Shown: positions 1 to 10,408 of the stretch, piece after piece
Position numbering within the stretch: the first letter of the stretch is position 1
Layout: each line of letters begins with the position of its first letter
Assembly (NCBI GenBank): GCA_019400425.1
Contig: JAFREE010000087.1
Location: 1 to 64,000, forward strand
Direction: 5' to 3'
DNA length: 64,000 bases
Origin: Hymenochaete sp. R1
Taxonomy: Eukaryota; Basidiomycota; Agaricomycetes; Hymenochaetales; Hymenochaetaceae
Program-made: the position numbers and the translations under genes
The notes under the pieces: generated by a model
The model's database searches: none
Told to the model about the DNA's origin: nothing
Seen by the model: the letters and a program-made list of their open reading frames with translations, nothing else

Positions 1-1812
1 TTACATGTAAACTAGTTTATACGTCTTTAGGTAATGATTTAGCTTTTCGCTCGAACACCTGGGTTTATACGTCTTTAGCTCCGGATTACCTCCAATTCGT
101 GGGCTGGGTCTACTTATGGGGTGCCATCATCCATTGGATCACAGCTGCCTTAAATTGTACGCTCCTCATCACTTCATTTCAGTTCCTGCCTTCTCGCCGC
201 AGTGCTCCCGGAGCCATTGGCAGGGGCGCCCACTCAACATATATGTATCATCTCAAGGGTGCAATTTCCTCAAATACGTGACCAGGTTCTCTTGCGATAC
301 ATTTGGATTCTTCGTGTCATGGGTGTACCTTCAATATGGTGTACAGGTTCTCACGAGACAGTTCCGCTCGTCTTCGGTTGATGGCGCGCTGGTGCAGATC
401 ATTCTGGCGCTCGTTATGCTCGTTGCGAGTTTCTTGTTCCAGTCGTTGTCGAACACGAAGTTGTTCCATAGACACGTACGGAGATTCTTTGCGGATTATG
501 GCATGCCCATCTCGCTCGTAGTATGCTATACCCTCTTTTCCCATCTTCAAACATCATCCGAACTAACAACGTTTGTAATTTCCAGGCCACGTCTGCTTTA
601 GCCTATTGGGGTCGCTTCAACAGTGCTAACCCCGAAACGTTGCCCATCTCAAAAGCCTTCCAGCCTGCAGGTGGTAGAGAATGGCTCGTCAAGTTCTGGG
701 AGCTCCCAGGTAAATGGGTCGGCATTGCTTTCCCATTTGGCGTTGTCCTCTGGGTCCTTTTCTTTTTCGATCATAATGTCTCCGTAAGCGAGTTTTGTTG
801 TTCGTTTGAAATCATTCATACGAGCTGATCCACTGTTCCACCAGTCACTTATAGCCCAAGGTACCGAGTTCCCGCTCCGTAAACCTCCCGGATTTCACTA
901 CGACTTCTTCCTCCTCGGCATCACCACGTTTCTCGCGGGTCTCTTGGGTCTCCCTGCCCCGAACGGACTCATACCACAAGCACCCATCCATACTACATCT
1001 CTCGTCGTCATGGGCCGAAATAAAAAGAACGATTTGGAGATGCCACCAGTCTCGCAGCCCTGTTCAAATAAAAGGAAAGCGGACGAAGGGGAACGAGTTG
1101 GGTTGGACGATTACGTCCCTGAACCCGCGATGAATACGATGTTGGATGATAGACATGAGGTGCCTATTGCAGTTGTTGAGCAGCGAGTATCAAACTTGAG
1201 CCAGGGAGCACTCTGCCTCGTTCTCCTTACGGGACCGTTTCTGCACGTTCTCAATCTCATCCCTCGCGGTGTCCTCGCAGGCCTCTTGTGAGTTAATCCT
1301 GGCATGACGGAGTCTCGTTATGAACTAGCTGACGGACTGGGATGTGTATTGGTAGCTGGTTCATGGGTGCAGATGCTCTGCAAGGCAACGGGCTCACATC
1401 GAAATTCCTGTTCCTCATCCGTGACAAGCACTTCATCCCCGCCTCAGAGCCTCTACGTAAAGTTCGACGGTCTCGTATCCTTCTCTTCCTCGTGATACAG
1501 CTTATAGGCTTTGGCGCGACCTTCGCGGTCGTCCAGACAATTGGTACGATTTTTTTCGGCGTTAGGGATCATTTCCAGGCTTCCTTTGCTGACGTCTGAG
1601 CAGCATCGATTGGATTTCCCATCATTATCTTGTTTCTCGTTCCGTTGAGGAGCGCCATCATGCCAATGCTACCCTTCACACCAGAAGAGCTAGCGATTAT
1701 GGACAAACCGACGGCTTCTCCATTCGTAAGAAAAATGTTCTTGTTGGCTCAGAGATGGAAGCTGACACCAATGATAGACCATGGAATCCGTTGGAGGCTC
1801 TTTATGACATGA
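1..1812 (+). CDS. BOR1: Bor1-like borate/anion transporter (SLC4 family), 5' partial
   Basis: A multipass membrane transporter of the SLC4/bicarbonate-transporter fold; fungal members (Bor1) export borate at the plasma membrane. Coding sequence visible in the window starts at an exon at 79, after an acceptor ending at 78; the N-terminal third lies upstream of the window. Recognisable blocks in order are KYVTRFSCDTFGFF, the helix LLGLPAPNGLIPQAPIHT that typifies the family, GADALQGNGLTSKF, and a last exon PIIILFLVPLRSAIMP with the usual FTPEEL and D-x-PTASPF ending. Introns interrupt it near 164-260, 524-584, 785-843, 1288-1357 and 1543-1603. The stop is placed at 1810-1812; a 27-nt intron near 1728 would instead end the protein a few bases later in another frame. 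The gene ends only 87 bp from the end of the convergent V-ATPase gene. Family is clear; substrate is inferred. Confidence 0.85.
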
Positions 1813-1899
1813 CATAGATACACAACTTCACGACGTCTCCATCTCTCACGAACAGAAACATATAAATACGCGTTGTATGGAAGTCATCATTTCATTCTA

Positions 1900-2748
1900 T
1901 TAACAGCCGGTGTTGTCAACCTTTGAGTTTAAGATGAGAGCGACAATCAACCTGTAAAGACACCCTTAGCAAATAGTCTCATGATATAAGAAATGACAGC
2001 TTACCCATACAACCCCAACACTTCCGCAAAAATAAGAACTAAGACCATCGAGACGAACACTTTCGACTCATACACGTACGCTCTTACGCACTGCAGGAGC
2101 TCCAGATTAGATACAGGTTTTGAGCATCAAGAGAAGTACTCATCCGACGTACCGAGTCCCCCACAATACCAATAGCATATCCCGCCGCAAGACCTGTTAA
2201 CCCACACGCAAGCCCAGCAGAGAGATGCACAGATCCGCTGTAGAGTGAGTAGTCCTGCGATGGGCTCACTAAACGTTTGTTGCCACATTCAATTAGCTAT
2301 TTCTTGCGTTAGGAGGCGAGGACGGAAGACACGTACACCCTCCGGCAATGAGAACTGAGACGACAAGGCCGTACACGGCAATGATACCGGACATGACTAC
2401 GGGAATGAGGGACTAGACATCAAACAGGGAGAGTTAGGAGACAGTCGAAACTACAGATTATTTGAAAGGAACGTACTTTCATGATGAGCTCAGGCTTGAA
2501 CGTGCCCAAGCCAGCTATGCCGATGCCCGCTTTTGATGTCCCGTATGCAGCACCAATTGCTTCACAAACAGTTAGAATTCAATACATCCTGCGCCACGGA
2601 ACAATAAGAACACGTACTACTGAATATCATCTGCATGACGTTCGTTAGTTTCTCGGTTCTTGCTGTTCCATGAATTGGAAAGACAGCTTACTGCAGACGA
2701 AACTCCCGCAAATCCGAAGAAAGGAGCGTAAGGAGGACACGCCGCCAT
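1900..2748 (-). CDS. VMA3: V-type ATPase 16-kDa proteolipid subunit c
   Basis: Subunit c of the membrane V0 ring of the vacuolar H+-ATPase, which carries protons across the vacuolar and endosomal membrane. The protein is assembled from about six short exons: [15 protein letters not shown] at the start (ATG 2746-2748), [74 protein letters not shown] and [10 protein letters not shown] at the end. The essential glutamate of the fourth helix is present in IFAEVLG. Length (about 160 residues), the four-helix pattern and the duplicated GxGxG-type helices fit the family exactly. The first coding exon is 57 nt (2692-2748). Stop TAA is at 1900-1902. The 5' flank up to 3179 has no conserved ORF. Confidence 0.93.
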
Positions 2749-3179
2749 GCTGAAGACCACTAAGAGGTGAATATGAAGAAAAAGATGAGAAGTACGGCGC
2801 GACGAGCTGGACAGTACTGTCAGTAGGAGGCGAGGCTAAGTTCGGAGCAGCCTTCGTCTTCGAATGTGTGGCGATCGTATTACGTAATCTCAACCGACTC
2901 AGACTGAGGCTCCCTTCCAGAGCTCCAAAATATTGAACACAAAGCAACTAATGGTATCATTAAGGAGTATCGACTTATTAAAAGGAAGTGAAGAGGACGT
3001 GGTTCTAGGCGAATTCTGCTTCTATGGTTGAAGCTCAGCACCTGGAGTGTCGATAGCAGGCCGGATCGAAGTTTCTTCAAATCCGAATTCACAGATTGTG
3101 TAATGCAACATGGATGATAATTACGATTAGATTCCAGTAAGCTTCGATACGGACACATCCAAAGCGGTCATGATGAGAT

Positions 3180-3883
3180 CTATTTCTTCTTCACCTGTTT
3201 GATTCTGATCTGCTCGTTGCCAACAAAAATGCCCTTTACGAATAATGTAAGTCCAGGATTATGGGAGCAATAGTATTTAACATGCTCACCTTCCCTTTGT
3301 ATGGTTCCGGTTTTCTCCATTCCCTGACTTTGGCCGCAAAAAGTCCCAAGAGATGCTTATCCGTGCAGCTCAGAATAATTTTAGTGGGTAGTGGCACTTG
3401 CGCTTGTATGTACGCCGGTACTGGAATGAGCACTGAATGAGAGTAGCCAACTTTCAAATGCAATCGTTTTCCGCTGTTGCCTTCTGTGGTTCCTCGCGGG
3501 TCGTCCTCGATAGCAGCACGGTACCCAACGCCAACAAGATAAAGCGGCACAGTAAAGCCTTCCGTCATCCCTACGATAGCGTTGTGAATGAGCGTCCGCG
3601 TCGTCCCCCACATCTGGCGCTGCTCCTTCACCTTCGGATCCACCACAGCGACAGAGAGCGTGTTCGGTTGGGGGAATGCAAGTTGGATGTAGGGTTTGAG
3701 TGGAACGGATGTGGTACCTAAAGGCCCTTGCACCGTGACTTCCGTTGCAGACGGTGTTAGTGTTGCACCCGTGGGGATTGGGACAGGTGCTCGCCCGATG
3801 TGAGAAATGTGGCCGTTTCTACATGTCGAGGTGCTGAAAAAACGATTCAAACCCGTCGGAGGACGTTGTATCCGGTTGAACAT
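3180..3883 (-). CDS. MRPL6: Mitochondrial large-subunit ribosomal protein uL6m
   Basis: Mitochondrial homologue of bacterial L6, a protein of the large ribosomal subunit near the GTPase-associated centre. I chose the ATG at 3881-3883 (MFNRIQRPP) because the sequence after it is a basic, Ser/Arg-rich, acid-free leader typical of mitochondrial import; an in-frame ATG at 3988 would add 35 residues. Family features are HIGRAPVPIP, GPLGTTSVPL, the LIHNAIVGMTEGF block and GVGYRA, followed by KEY L6 signature elements LKVGYSH and ISCTDKHLLG-like text, and KPEPYKGK|GIFVGNEQ across a single 56-nt intron (3234-3289). The protein ends in a basic tail with stop at 3180-3182. First of four adjacent nuclear genes for mitochondrial proteins. 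Confidence 0.88.
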
Positions 3884-4131
3884 GCTTGAGCTTGGTCGCA
3901 GTCGCTGGCCAGAATTCAGGCGTTGTGGTTGAGGAGAGACCAAAAAGAGATCGACACCCAACGTCCACATTCGATGGACTTGACTCATTGAATTTCAGGT
4001 CTGAAGTATTCAGTGTAAAAAGCATATTATATTTTTCCAGACAACTATGTAAGTCTCTGACACGAATCTCTCGAAGGTTCCGAAAAGAAATCAACTACAG
4101 GTCAGGAAAAGAGAGATGCACAGGTACGTGT

Positions 4132-5309
4132 CTAAAACTGGCTTCGTAAATAGCTTCGCCATATCTGCCAGGGTAATCGAACAGCGTCTCGCAGTTGAAG
4201 CTTTGGATTGAACACCTCGAAGTTGACATCCTCCAGGCGTTTTAAGTAGTTTTGGACGGGCACCTGAGGTTAAAATGCGGGCATGAGCTGCCGTGATCAA
4301 CTTAACTTAACGTATACTTACTGCATTTAAGAAAACGGGGACAGCCGCTCTCGGAACGACAAAATGGCCCTGCTTGTTCTTTAAAGTCTCTCGCGCTGTC
4401 ATAAGGTGATCATTTGCTACAACGGCAAAGTCATACACCGCGTTGTGCAATTCTTCCACCGCAGGTCCACGCCGAAATACCTCTTCTTGGTTTACATGGT
4501 GTTTCGCAGTGATGCTCGCAGGTATCACCATATGTCCTTTTGAAACGTGATATGGGAGAGCACGTAAGAGGGTCGAGATGGTCTGTGCAGCGCCGAGGTG
4601 TGAGGCAGCATGAGAAAGTGTTTCCGAGGACAACCCGAGGATGGAGAGGAGAATGTAATTCAGCGTGGAAGATGTTGCTTCGGCGTGAGCGAGCAAAGAG
4701 TCCAAACTGAAGTGAGTCGGAGAGCTGAGCTCCAAATCCTGCAATAATATGTCGATTCAACTGGGAATTCTTCCGGTAATGAAGGAATTGACTGACACGG
4801 GCCTCAATAATACGCTTCAGATGATACGGCGCTATGCGAGTTGTCTTCGATGCCTCACGAAGTGCCACTGCTATCGGATGTCGAGGTGTCCCTAACTGTT
4901 GGATAGCATCTCTCCAGAACTGCATGCGCATCTGACCTATGAGCGGGTTCGAAACCGAATCTTGAACCATGGCTAGCTCTATCTTGTACATGTAGACCAC
5001 CCGTTAGCAACACAAGAGAGTAGAGGTAAGAAGAAAGTCAAAACGCACATAGAAAGCCTTGACCGCGAAGCATGCCGACTGCAATTCCTTTGGAAAGAAC
5101 TGAGCGACAATGTAAGAGTCCCGGTCGTGTTTCCGCACGAAATCACGGCAATAAGCGTCGGGGTCTTGTGTAGCAGTTGGATCAGAGCTGTACTTCCTCG
5201 AAGCACTAAGAGTTCTTATGGTTCCTCTTTTCTGAAAATAGTTACATTTTTGGCCGGAAAACAAAGTTGAGATAGAATACGGTCTTGTGGATGAGCCAAC
5301 GAGTCTCAT
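4132..5309 (-). CDS. NDUFAF6-like complex I assembly factor (squalene/phytoene synthase fold)
   Basis: Resembles NDUFAF6 (sicily), a mitochondrial protein with a squalene/phytoene synthase-like fold required for assembly of respiratory complex I. The N-terminus has a mitochondrial-type presequence (Arg/Ser rich, first 40 residues). Then follow DAYCRDFVRKHDRDSY, the QSACFAVKAFY helix, IELAMVQDSVSN with IGQMRMQFWRDAI, RDLELSSPTHFSLDSL with YAEATSST-like text, HLGAAQTISTLLRALPYH, and a C-terminal exon ending LPWQIWRSYLRSQF. The Asp-rich DxxxD catalytic motifs of true prenyl synthases are not intact, as expected for the assembly factor. At least four exons; introns near 4267-4325, 4741-4800 and 5000-5060. 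Start ATG 5307-5309; a 31-nt intron within the presequence is possible. It diverges from SDHAF1, 123 bp between start codons. Confidence 0.82.
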
Positions 5310-5432
5310 AGAAGTAGTAGGAGGGGAAAGGACTGGCGTCGAAAATCCCGCTCCGTCATTCGCTTATCCACCGACCACGAGCTTCCCTCCATCCCGTCCT
5401 TCGCCGAATCCTACGTGCATGGTGTCCACATT
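5310..5432. promoter_or_regulatory. Bidirectional promoter between NDUFAF6-like and SDHAF1 genes
   Basis: Only 123 bp separate the two divergent start codons, so both 5' UTRs and core promoters must lie here. I see pyrimidine-rich stretches but no clear TATA box. Co-expression of the two assembly factors is an inference from the arrangement. Confidence 0.5.
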
Positions 5433-5792
5433 ATGACTTTGAGAAGAACTGGCCTCCAGAAGGACGTTCTTGGGCTTTACAGGCGGTAAGCTACCAATAT
5501 CTATCTCAATCTTATGCCCTGACATTCAAAATTCAGTGCTTTGCGTCTCATACGTACGAAGCCGCCTCAAACACAGTCAAAGTTCAGCGCGTATATCCGT
5601 TATACATTCCACCATAACGCTTTGGCTGTGAAACCAAGAGACATAAACGCAATAGAACACTTAATGCGAGTAGGAAGGAGACAAGTTGAACAGTTGGAGG
5701 ACAAGGCTATGAAGGACTGTATGGTCTCTCGAACACAAATGGAATGGGCAGCGCAGAACCCTGGCCGACGACGGGAAAATACGCAATCATAG
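5433..5792 (+). CDS. SDHAF1: Succinate dehydrogenase assembly factor 1 (LYR-motif protein)
   Basis: Small mitochondrial matrix protein (102 residues) of the LYR family that helps insert or protect Fe-S clusters of the complex II subunit Sdh2. Exon 1 (5433-5485) encodes MTLRRTGLQKDVLGLYRR with the LYR tripeptide at residues 15-17. A 51-nt intron (5486-5536) splits an arginine codon, and exon 2 continues ALRLIRTKP, KFSAYIRYTFHHNA, INAIEHLMRVGRRQVEQL and MKDC, the order seen in SDHAF1 (conserved R-x-F block and GRRQ). The two exons sum to 309 nt, an exact multiple of three. No classical presequence is needed in this family. The tail QNPGRRRENTQS is not conserved. Confidence 0.88.
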
Positions 5793-5873
5793 CAACGAAG
5801 CAAAGCAATCTTTTCTAGATAATTATACCGATAATATTTGATCTGTAACGCAGTTGCCAACATCATGCTCCAA

Positions 5874-6648
5874 CTATCGCCTCAGCCTACGACCCCCAGT
5901 CACTTGTGTCCTGGATTCTGTTCCAGACACCTGTGCCGCCTTCAAACTGGGCTGAGATGAACTTTTGAGTTGCTCGTCATAAGCAATCGCGTGCGCCTGC
6001 TCGTACGCAAGTCTCCGTTCATTCAAGATCTGCTTTATCCGGGCCATTGTTTTACGGCACTAAAGCATCCTCAATAACAAATAATAGGAAACGGAAGAAC
6101 ATATACTCACTCTCGAGTCCTTTTCCTTGAAGTCAGTGAACTCGGGGATGACCCCCATTCGCTTTGCCTCTGCCCGTTGCGTCGCTAATAGGTTTCGTTC
6201 GCGGAGAACAAGGTACCAGAGGGTATGAAGATCTTTGAATGACTTTCGCCGAAGTTCAACGGCGTTCCAAGAGCGTCCTAGCGTGGTTGAAGGTCAAGAT
6301 TAGGATACTACAATGCGTTCGATTCAGCTCACCTAGTTTCGAGTCGGCACTGTTACCAGACTCAACCGTTTCGAAGTACATAGAGGAAGTTTCTTTATTT
6401 TTCTTCTGACGGAAGAAAGCATATAAACCATGATTGGCGTCGAGGTCCACTTTTAACTGCGGCCGGAGCGGTGATTCCTTGGCCTTCTGCTCGAGAAACT
6501 GTTCATAGCGCTGACGTTTCGTGTTGTCCGACTCCTCACTTTTGCCATCCAGCGCTGAAGGCAAGGTAGTCTCCGTTGCGAACCATCTCCGGATTAATGA
6601 TCGTTGGAGAGGCGCTTTACAAGATACTTGTCGCAATGTCGGTAGCAT
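5874..6648 (-). CDS. Mitochondrial large-subunit ribosomal protein uL29m (MRPL47/Mrpl4 type)
   Basis: Mitochondrial member of the L29 family, located near the ribosomal exit tunnel. ATG is at 6646-6648; the first 30 residues ([20 protein letters not shown]) form an import presequence. Exon 2 carries the family signature [22 protein letters not shown] followed by [20 protein letters not shown], and exon 3 [18 protein letters not shown]. Introns lie near 6273-6329 and 6063-6113, with clean GT-AG ends that keep the frame (KLG|RSW and DSR|CRK). Stop TAG at 5874-5876. It diverges from the DDHD lipase, 176 bp between the start codons. It closes the run of four mitochondrial genes. Confidence 0.85.
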
Positions 6649-6824
6649 GGTCTCTATCGAAGAGCGAGAGCGAGAGCAACAGAGCTGGCTGAGAGTCCGC
6701 GAGCTAAGGCCAAAGCTCTTTTCCCGTTTGTGTGATCGACGTTATTTGTCCACAAAAGGAAAGTCGGCGCAGACGTCAGGCAGACAGGGCTGTGGCGTCA
6801 GCTCTTCCCTTACCTGACTCCTCT
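6649..6824. promoter_or_regulatory. Bidirectional promoter between uL29m and DDHD lipase genes
   Basis: The 176 bp between divergent start codons contain a purine-rich repeat of GAGCGAGAG type (6660-6680) and a TGACGT-like element near 6770. No TATA box is evident. Promoter function is inferred from the arrangement. Confidence 0.4.
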
Positions 6825-9800
6825 ATGGCAGATGAGGACCCCCGCCCGCCTCATCTTGTAACACGTTGGTTGAGACCGGCTACTGCTTCTGCACTTCTAG
6901 AGCTTCCAATAGCACCTGTGGTCCTGTCGGCCAATCATCAGGACGACGTTTCCTGGCAGGCGTTTACCGCAGCAGAGAGCACGGAGTGCGAAGCAGCATG
7001 GCAGGCGTTATCAGATGACGACAGGTTGTTGGCTGAAGGAGACGTCAGCAAGGAAGTCTCTCGAAAGGAATCAGAAGAGACGATGGACTCTGATGAAGAA
7101 GATGAAGATACAGTTGGCGTGTCAATCGCGAAGGACAGGCTTTTCGAAGTCGATGTCCGGACCATGACGGTGAGTCTCCTTTCTGACTAACTGACGTGCC
7201 TCGATTCATCAGTTATTTCAGCTCCGGCCCATATACTGGAAGATGAATGCTCCTGAAATAAGAGTTATGAGGGGTACATGGTTCTATAGCGACGTTCGTC
7301 TTAATATTATTTCATGTGTTTCGTCCTTGGAATCAATAGATCGAATTATCACTTCCACTGCAGCGTCGACCTGTATCTGTCAAATTAGCAAAGCAGCTCG
7401 AGGACCTCTACCTTAATGTTAAGCCTTGGATACCCGCTTATCCATTGGAGCTGGAGAAAGCATTCGAGTTTGGTGTGGAGGCGCACGCAAAACTCAAACA
7501 ACGACTGGATGATAGACACAGCATCATTTTCGAGAACAGTACCAGAGCATACATTATCTCGTGAGTATGATACTCGCTCATAAGAAGTTAAATGTAATTC
7601 ATTCATGTCTGTCTCCGGCAGGGATTCGTCTTCCAGGCGATTCCTCAGTATCTTCCCCTCTAGCTCAAAATCCTCAATACGGACGCATTATCCCGCATCT
7701 AAACGCGTATTTAGAGGATACGATGCCGCCGAGGATGAAGTCGTACCCCAATCGCGACCAAGATCATCCAGCGTCCCTGGAAAGGCAAAGGCAAAGAATG
7801 ACGACCATGGGTACCAATCGGATGGTGTGGCGATCGATTCGCAAGAAGAGTCTCGAGAAGTCAAACTCGCCGATGAAGTGCGAGCGAGACACAAAAGTAC
7901 CCAATGGAAGGATTCTTTACCACCTGTTGGTAATGAAGGAAGTGATGATAATGTCACTGATCTCGTCCTCATTATTCACGGTATCGGGCAAGGTGTCAGT
8001 CTCGATTCAGTTATTTTCAAGAGTTTGGGTCTAATTTTTCCCTCTAGCTTGCTACTCAGTACGAAAATTACAATTTTGTGTATGCAGCAAACCTGTTCCG
8101 ACAGGTTGCGAGGTGAGAAGCACAGAAAGTCTTCTCATTCTGATCTCACAGTACAATAGGCAGCAATCAACAACTCCCGCAGTGTCGTCCATAATGCGTG
8201 ATAAGCGAGTGCAATTCCTTCCCGTTCAATGGAGAACGACTTTCAAACTCGACGCGGACGAAGAGAGGCGAAGAGAAGATGCAGGTGTCGATAATAACTT
8301 CACGTTGCAAGGTTAGTATATTAGCATCTACAAAATAAAAGCTGCTGATTACTTTTTGCCTAGATATTACCATTAAAAATACAGTACCTTACGTCCGAGA
8401 CTTGATGAATAATGTTCTCATAGATATACCATATTTCATGAGGTAAAGTTTTCGTCTTTATCGCCAGAGATTCCATTAATCAAGCTGTGGTAGTCGGCAC
8501 AAAGATAGAATGATAGAAGCTGTAGGTGCCCACCTTTCCGCAAATTCCGATGAGACTCATAGTCAATTTAGGTCGCCAGACACGCGTAGGTCATGTTTTC
8601 TTGCTTACTTTAGCGAAACCTTAGTTTCGCTTTTAGCAATCGAATCTATAGGCTCTGGTGCGCAAGGAATCCTGGATTTGAAAAGTCTGGCCGCGTAGTA
8701 AGTAATGATAATGATAGTCATGTTCCATAGTGCTAAGTCTTGCGACTGGATCAAGCATATTCTCGCCCACTCATTGGGGTCAGCTTTAGCTGGCCACATT
8801 CTATCCAATCAACCTACACTACAACCGAAGCTAACCGAGATGGATACTTCATTCGTGAAAGAGTGCAGGAATTTATTCTTGTTCAATACAAGGTATGTTT
8901 CGATCCGTTTGGAGCCCTGGCGATTTTTGACGCATGGCCTTCCAGCTTATTTTTCATGATAGGGAGCCCATTCCCTTTGTTCGTGCATATAAGTCGATCC
9001 CAAACGGTTGCCAGAAAGGTCAGCGATGGTGGCGGTCATTTTTGCCAAATGCAAACTCTGATATTCGATGAAGGGTCGTGAGAGGACGCTATATTCCCCT
9101 CCTGATGAAGCTGTAAGGTCTTGCATACATTTCTAATTAACTTTAACTTACATCTTTCTCGTAGTTCGATAAAGAAGGGCTATTTGGGTGCCTTTCAGTA
9201 AGTTTTTTTTACAGCGCTGTGCTATGTCCGGGGGTGGCTCTGATTGTCTCCATAGGTCGACTCTCTTTATAATATCTTCAACCCCTCAGACCCAGTGGCG
9301 TAAGCTCATTTCTATATTGAAAATTGTACTCGCGACTAACTTTTTAATTCAGATATTTACTTAACCCTACAGTGGATGCAAAGTCCGTGGTTTGAGATGA
9401 AATTTACGATAAAGAGTCGCTCACTTCTCGTATGCAGGCGAGCAAGGGACTTACCGCCGGCAACCATCAGAAGCGTACAAGCTCCACTTTTTTCTTCCTT
9501 CTCGTCGAAGGTAAATAGGCTATTTGAAGGGCGACTTTCCATATCACCTAGGTCAACGAGCCCGACCAGACCACAAGCGTTGTCTTACCCTTCTTCGGGT
9601 GGTTTTGAGTTAGGTGGGACAATCGAATCATCGGAAGGCACGAGGGAAGAAAGGCGGTAAGATCATCCTCAACATTCTCGATTGAATGTCTTGAACGTCA
9701 TTAACATCTTCCAGATTTCTGGCGTTGAATCCCCGTGGTACATTAGACTACGTCCTTCCTTCCGAGGGAAATATCAGCGGCTACCTTGGTGCGATTCCTT

Positions 9801-10031
9801 CATTAATAATTCCTGAACTTTTTACTTACAATTCCCTAGACATGATCACTGTGAAGCGCATTCCCCGCTCTCCTATGCAATTCATCTCTGACCTTTTCTT
9901 AGGCACACTCTGCGTATTGGTCTGACCCAAATTTGGCTACATTTATCTTAACGGAAATTTTTGCCAGAAAAGAAGACTTATCTCGTACGGACCTAGGGGT
10001 CGAAGTCTCAAAAAACGTAAACAAACAATAG
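6825..10031 (+). CDS. DDHD-domain phospholipase A1 (Ddl1/PA-PLA1-like)
   Basis: Intracellular phospholipase of the DDHD family (yeast Ddl1, animal DDHD1/2), which hydrolyses phosphatidic acid and related lipids. ATG 6825 begins MADEDPRPPHLVTRWLRP, a conserved N-terminus. Further blocks: acidic linker with DSDEEDEDT, RPIYWKMNAPEIRVMRGTWF, a Ser/Arg-rich linker, VLIIHGIGQG, QFLPVQWRTTFKLD, and the nucleophile elbow HILAHSLGSALAGHILS, where Ser of AHSLGS is the expected catalytic residue. Downstream are the metal-binding domain start IPFVRAYKS-like text near 8965 and the final exon AHSAYWSDPNLATFILTEIFAR with stop TAG 10029-10031. More than ten short introns occur; the last (9847-9904) joins MIT to AHS. 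The full exon chain between 8300 and 9700 was not resolved to the base. Confidence 0.85.
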
Positions 10032-10408
10032 CTTCATCTTCAAAATACTCACGAACAGTAACGAAACTTACGATTAACGATATCATCATTGCTCTGCATT
10101 CTCTGCATCATTTTCATATCATCTCGCATTTCCCTATTCATGATATTTATCGGTCCTTTAGAGCCATTTCAAAATTGCATTTCGAATTATCGTCGGACTT
10201 TCGACACGTCAAGAGTCTTTATGAGGCTCATTCTATCATGTGGATGACGGACAAACACGACGTTTCCGAGTTTATTCCCCATGAAATGCAGCTTATCCGA
10301 AGCTGAGCCGTTGATGTACTGAGTGCGCTCGGCACCTATATGGTATCCTCAATAAAAGAACAGAGCCTGTGTTCGTCTCGTCGTCCCCAATCCATTTGTT
10401 AGCTAAAC
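10032..10408. other. Intergenic, lipase 3' end to GH131 promoter
   Basis: No conserved ORF. The last 100 bp upstream of the GH131 start hold CCTATATGGTATCC and CAATAAAAGAAC (about 10335-10360), candidates for the core promoter of the secreted enzyme. Confidence 0.4.

Noticed and set aside
2645..3158. Minus frames of 92-100 codons between the V-ATPase c and uL6m genes
   Set aside because: No family, no consistent frame, and they overlap the 5' flank of the V-ATPase gene.
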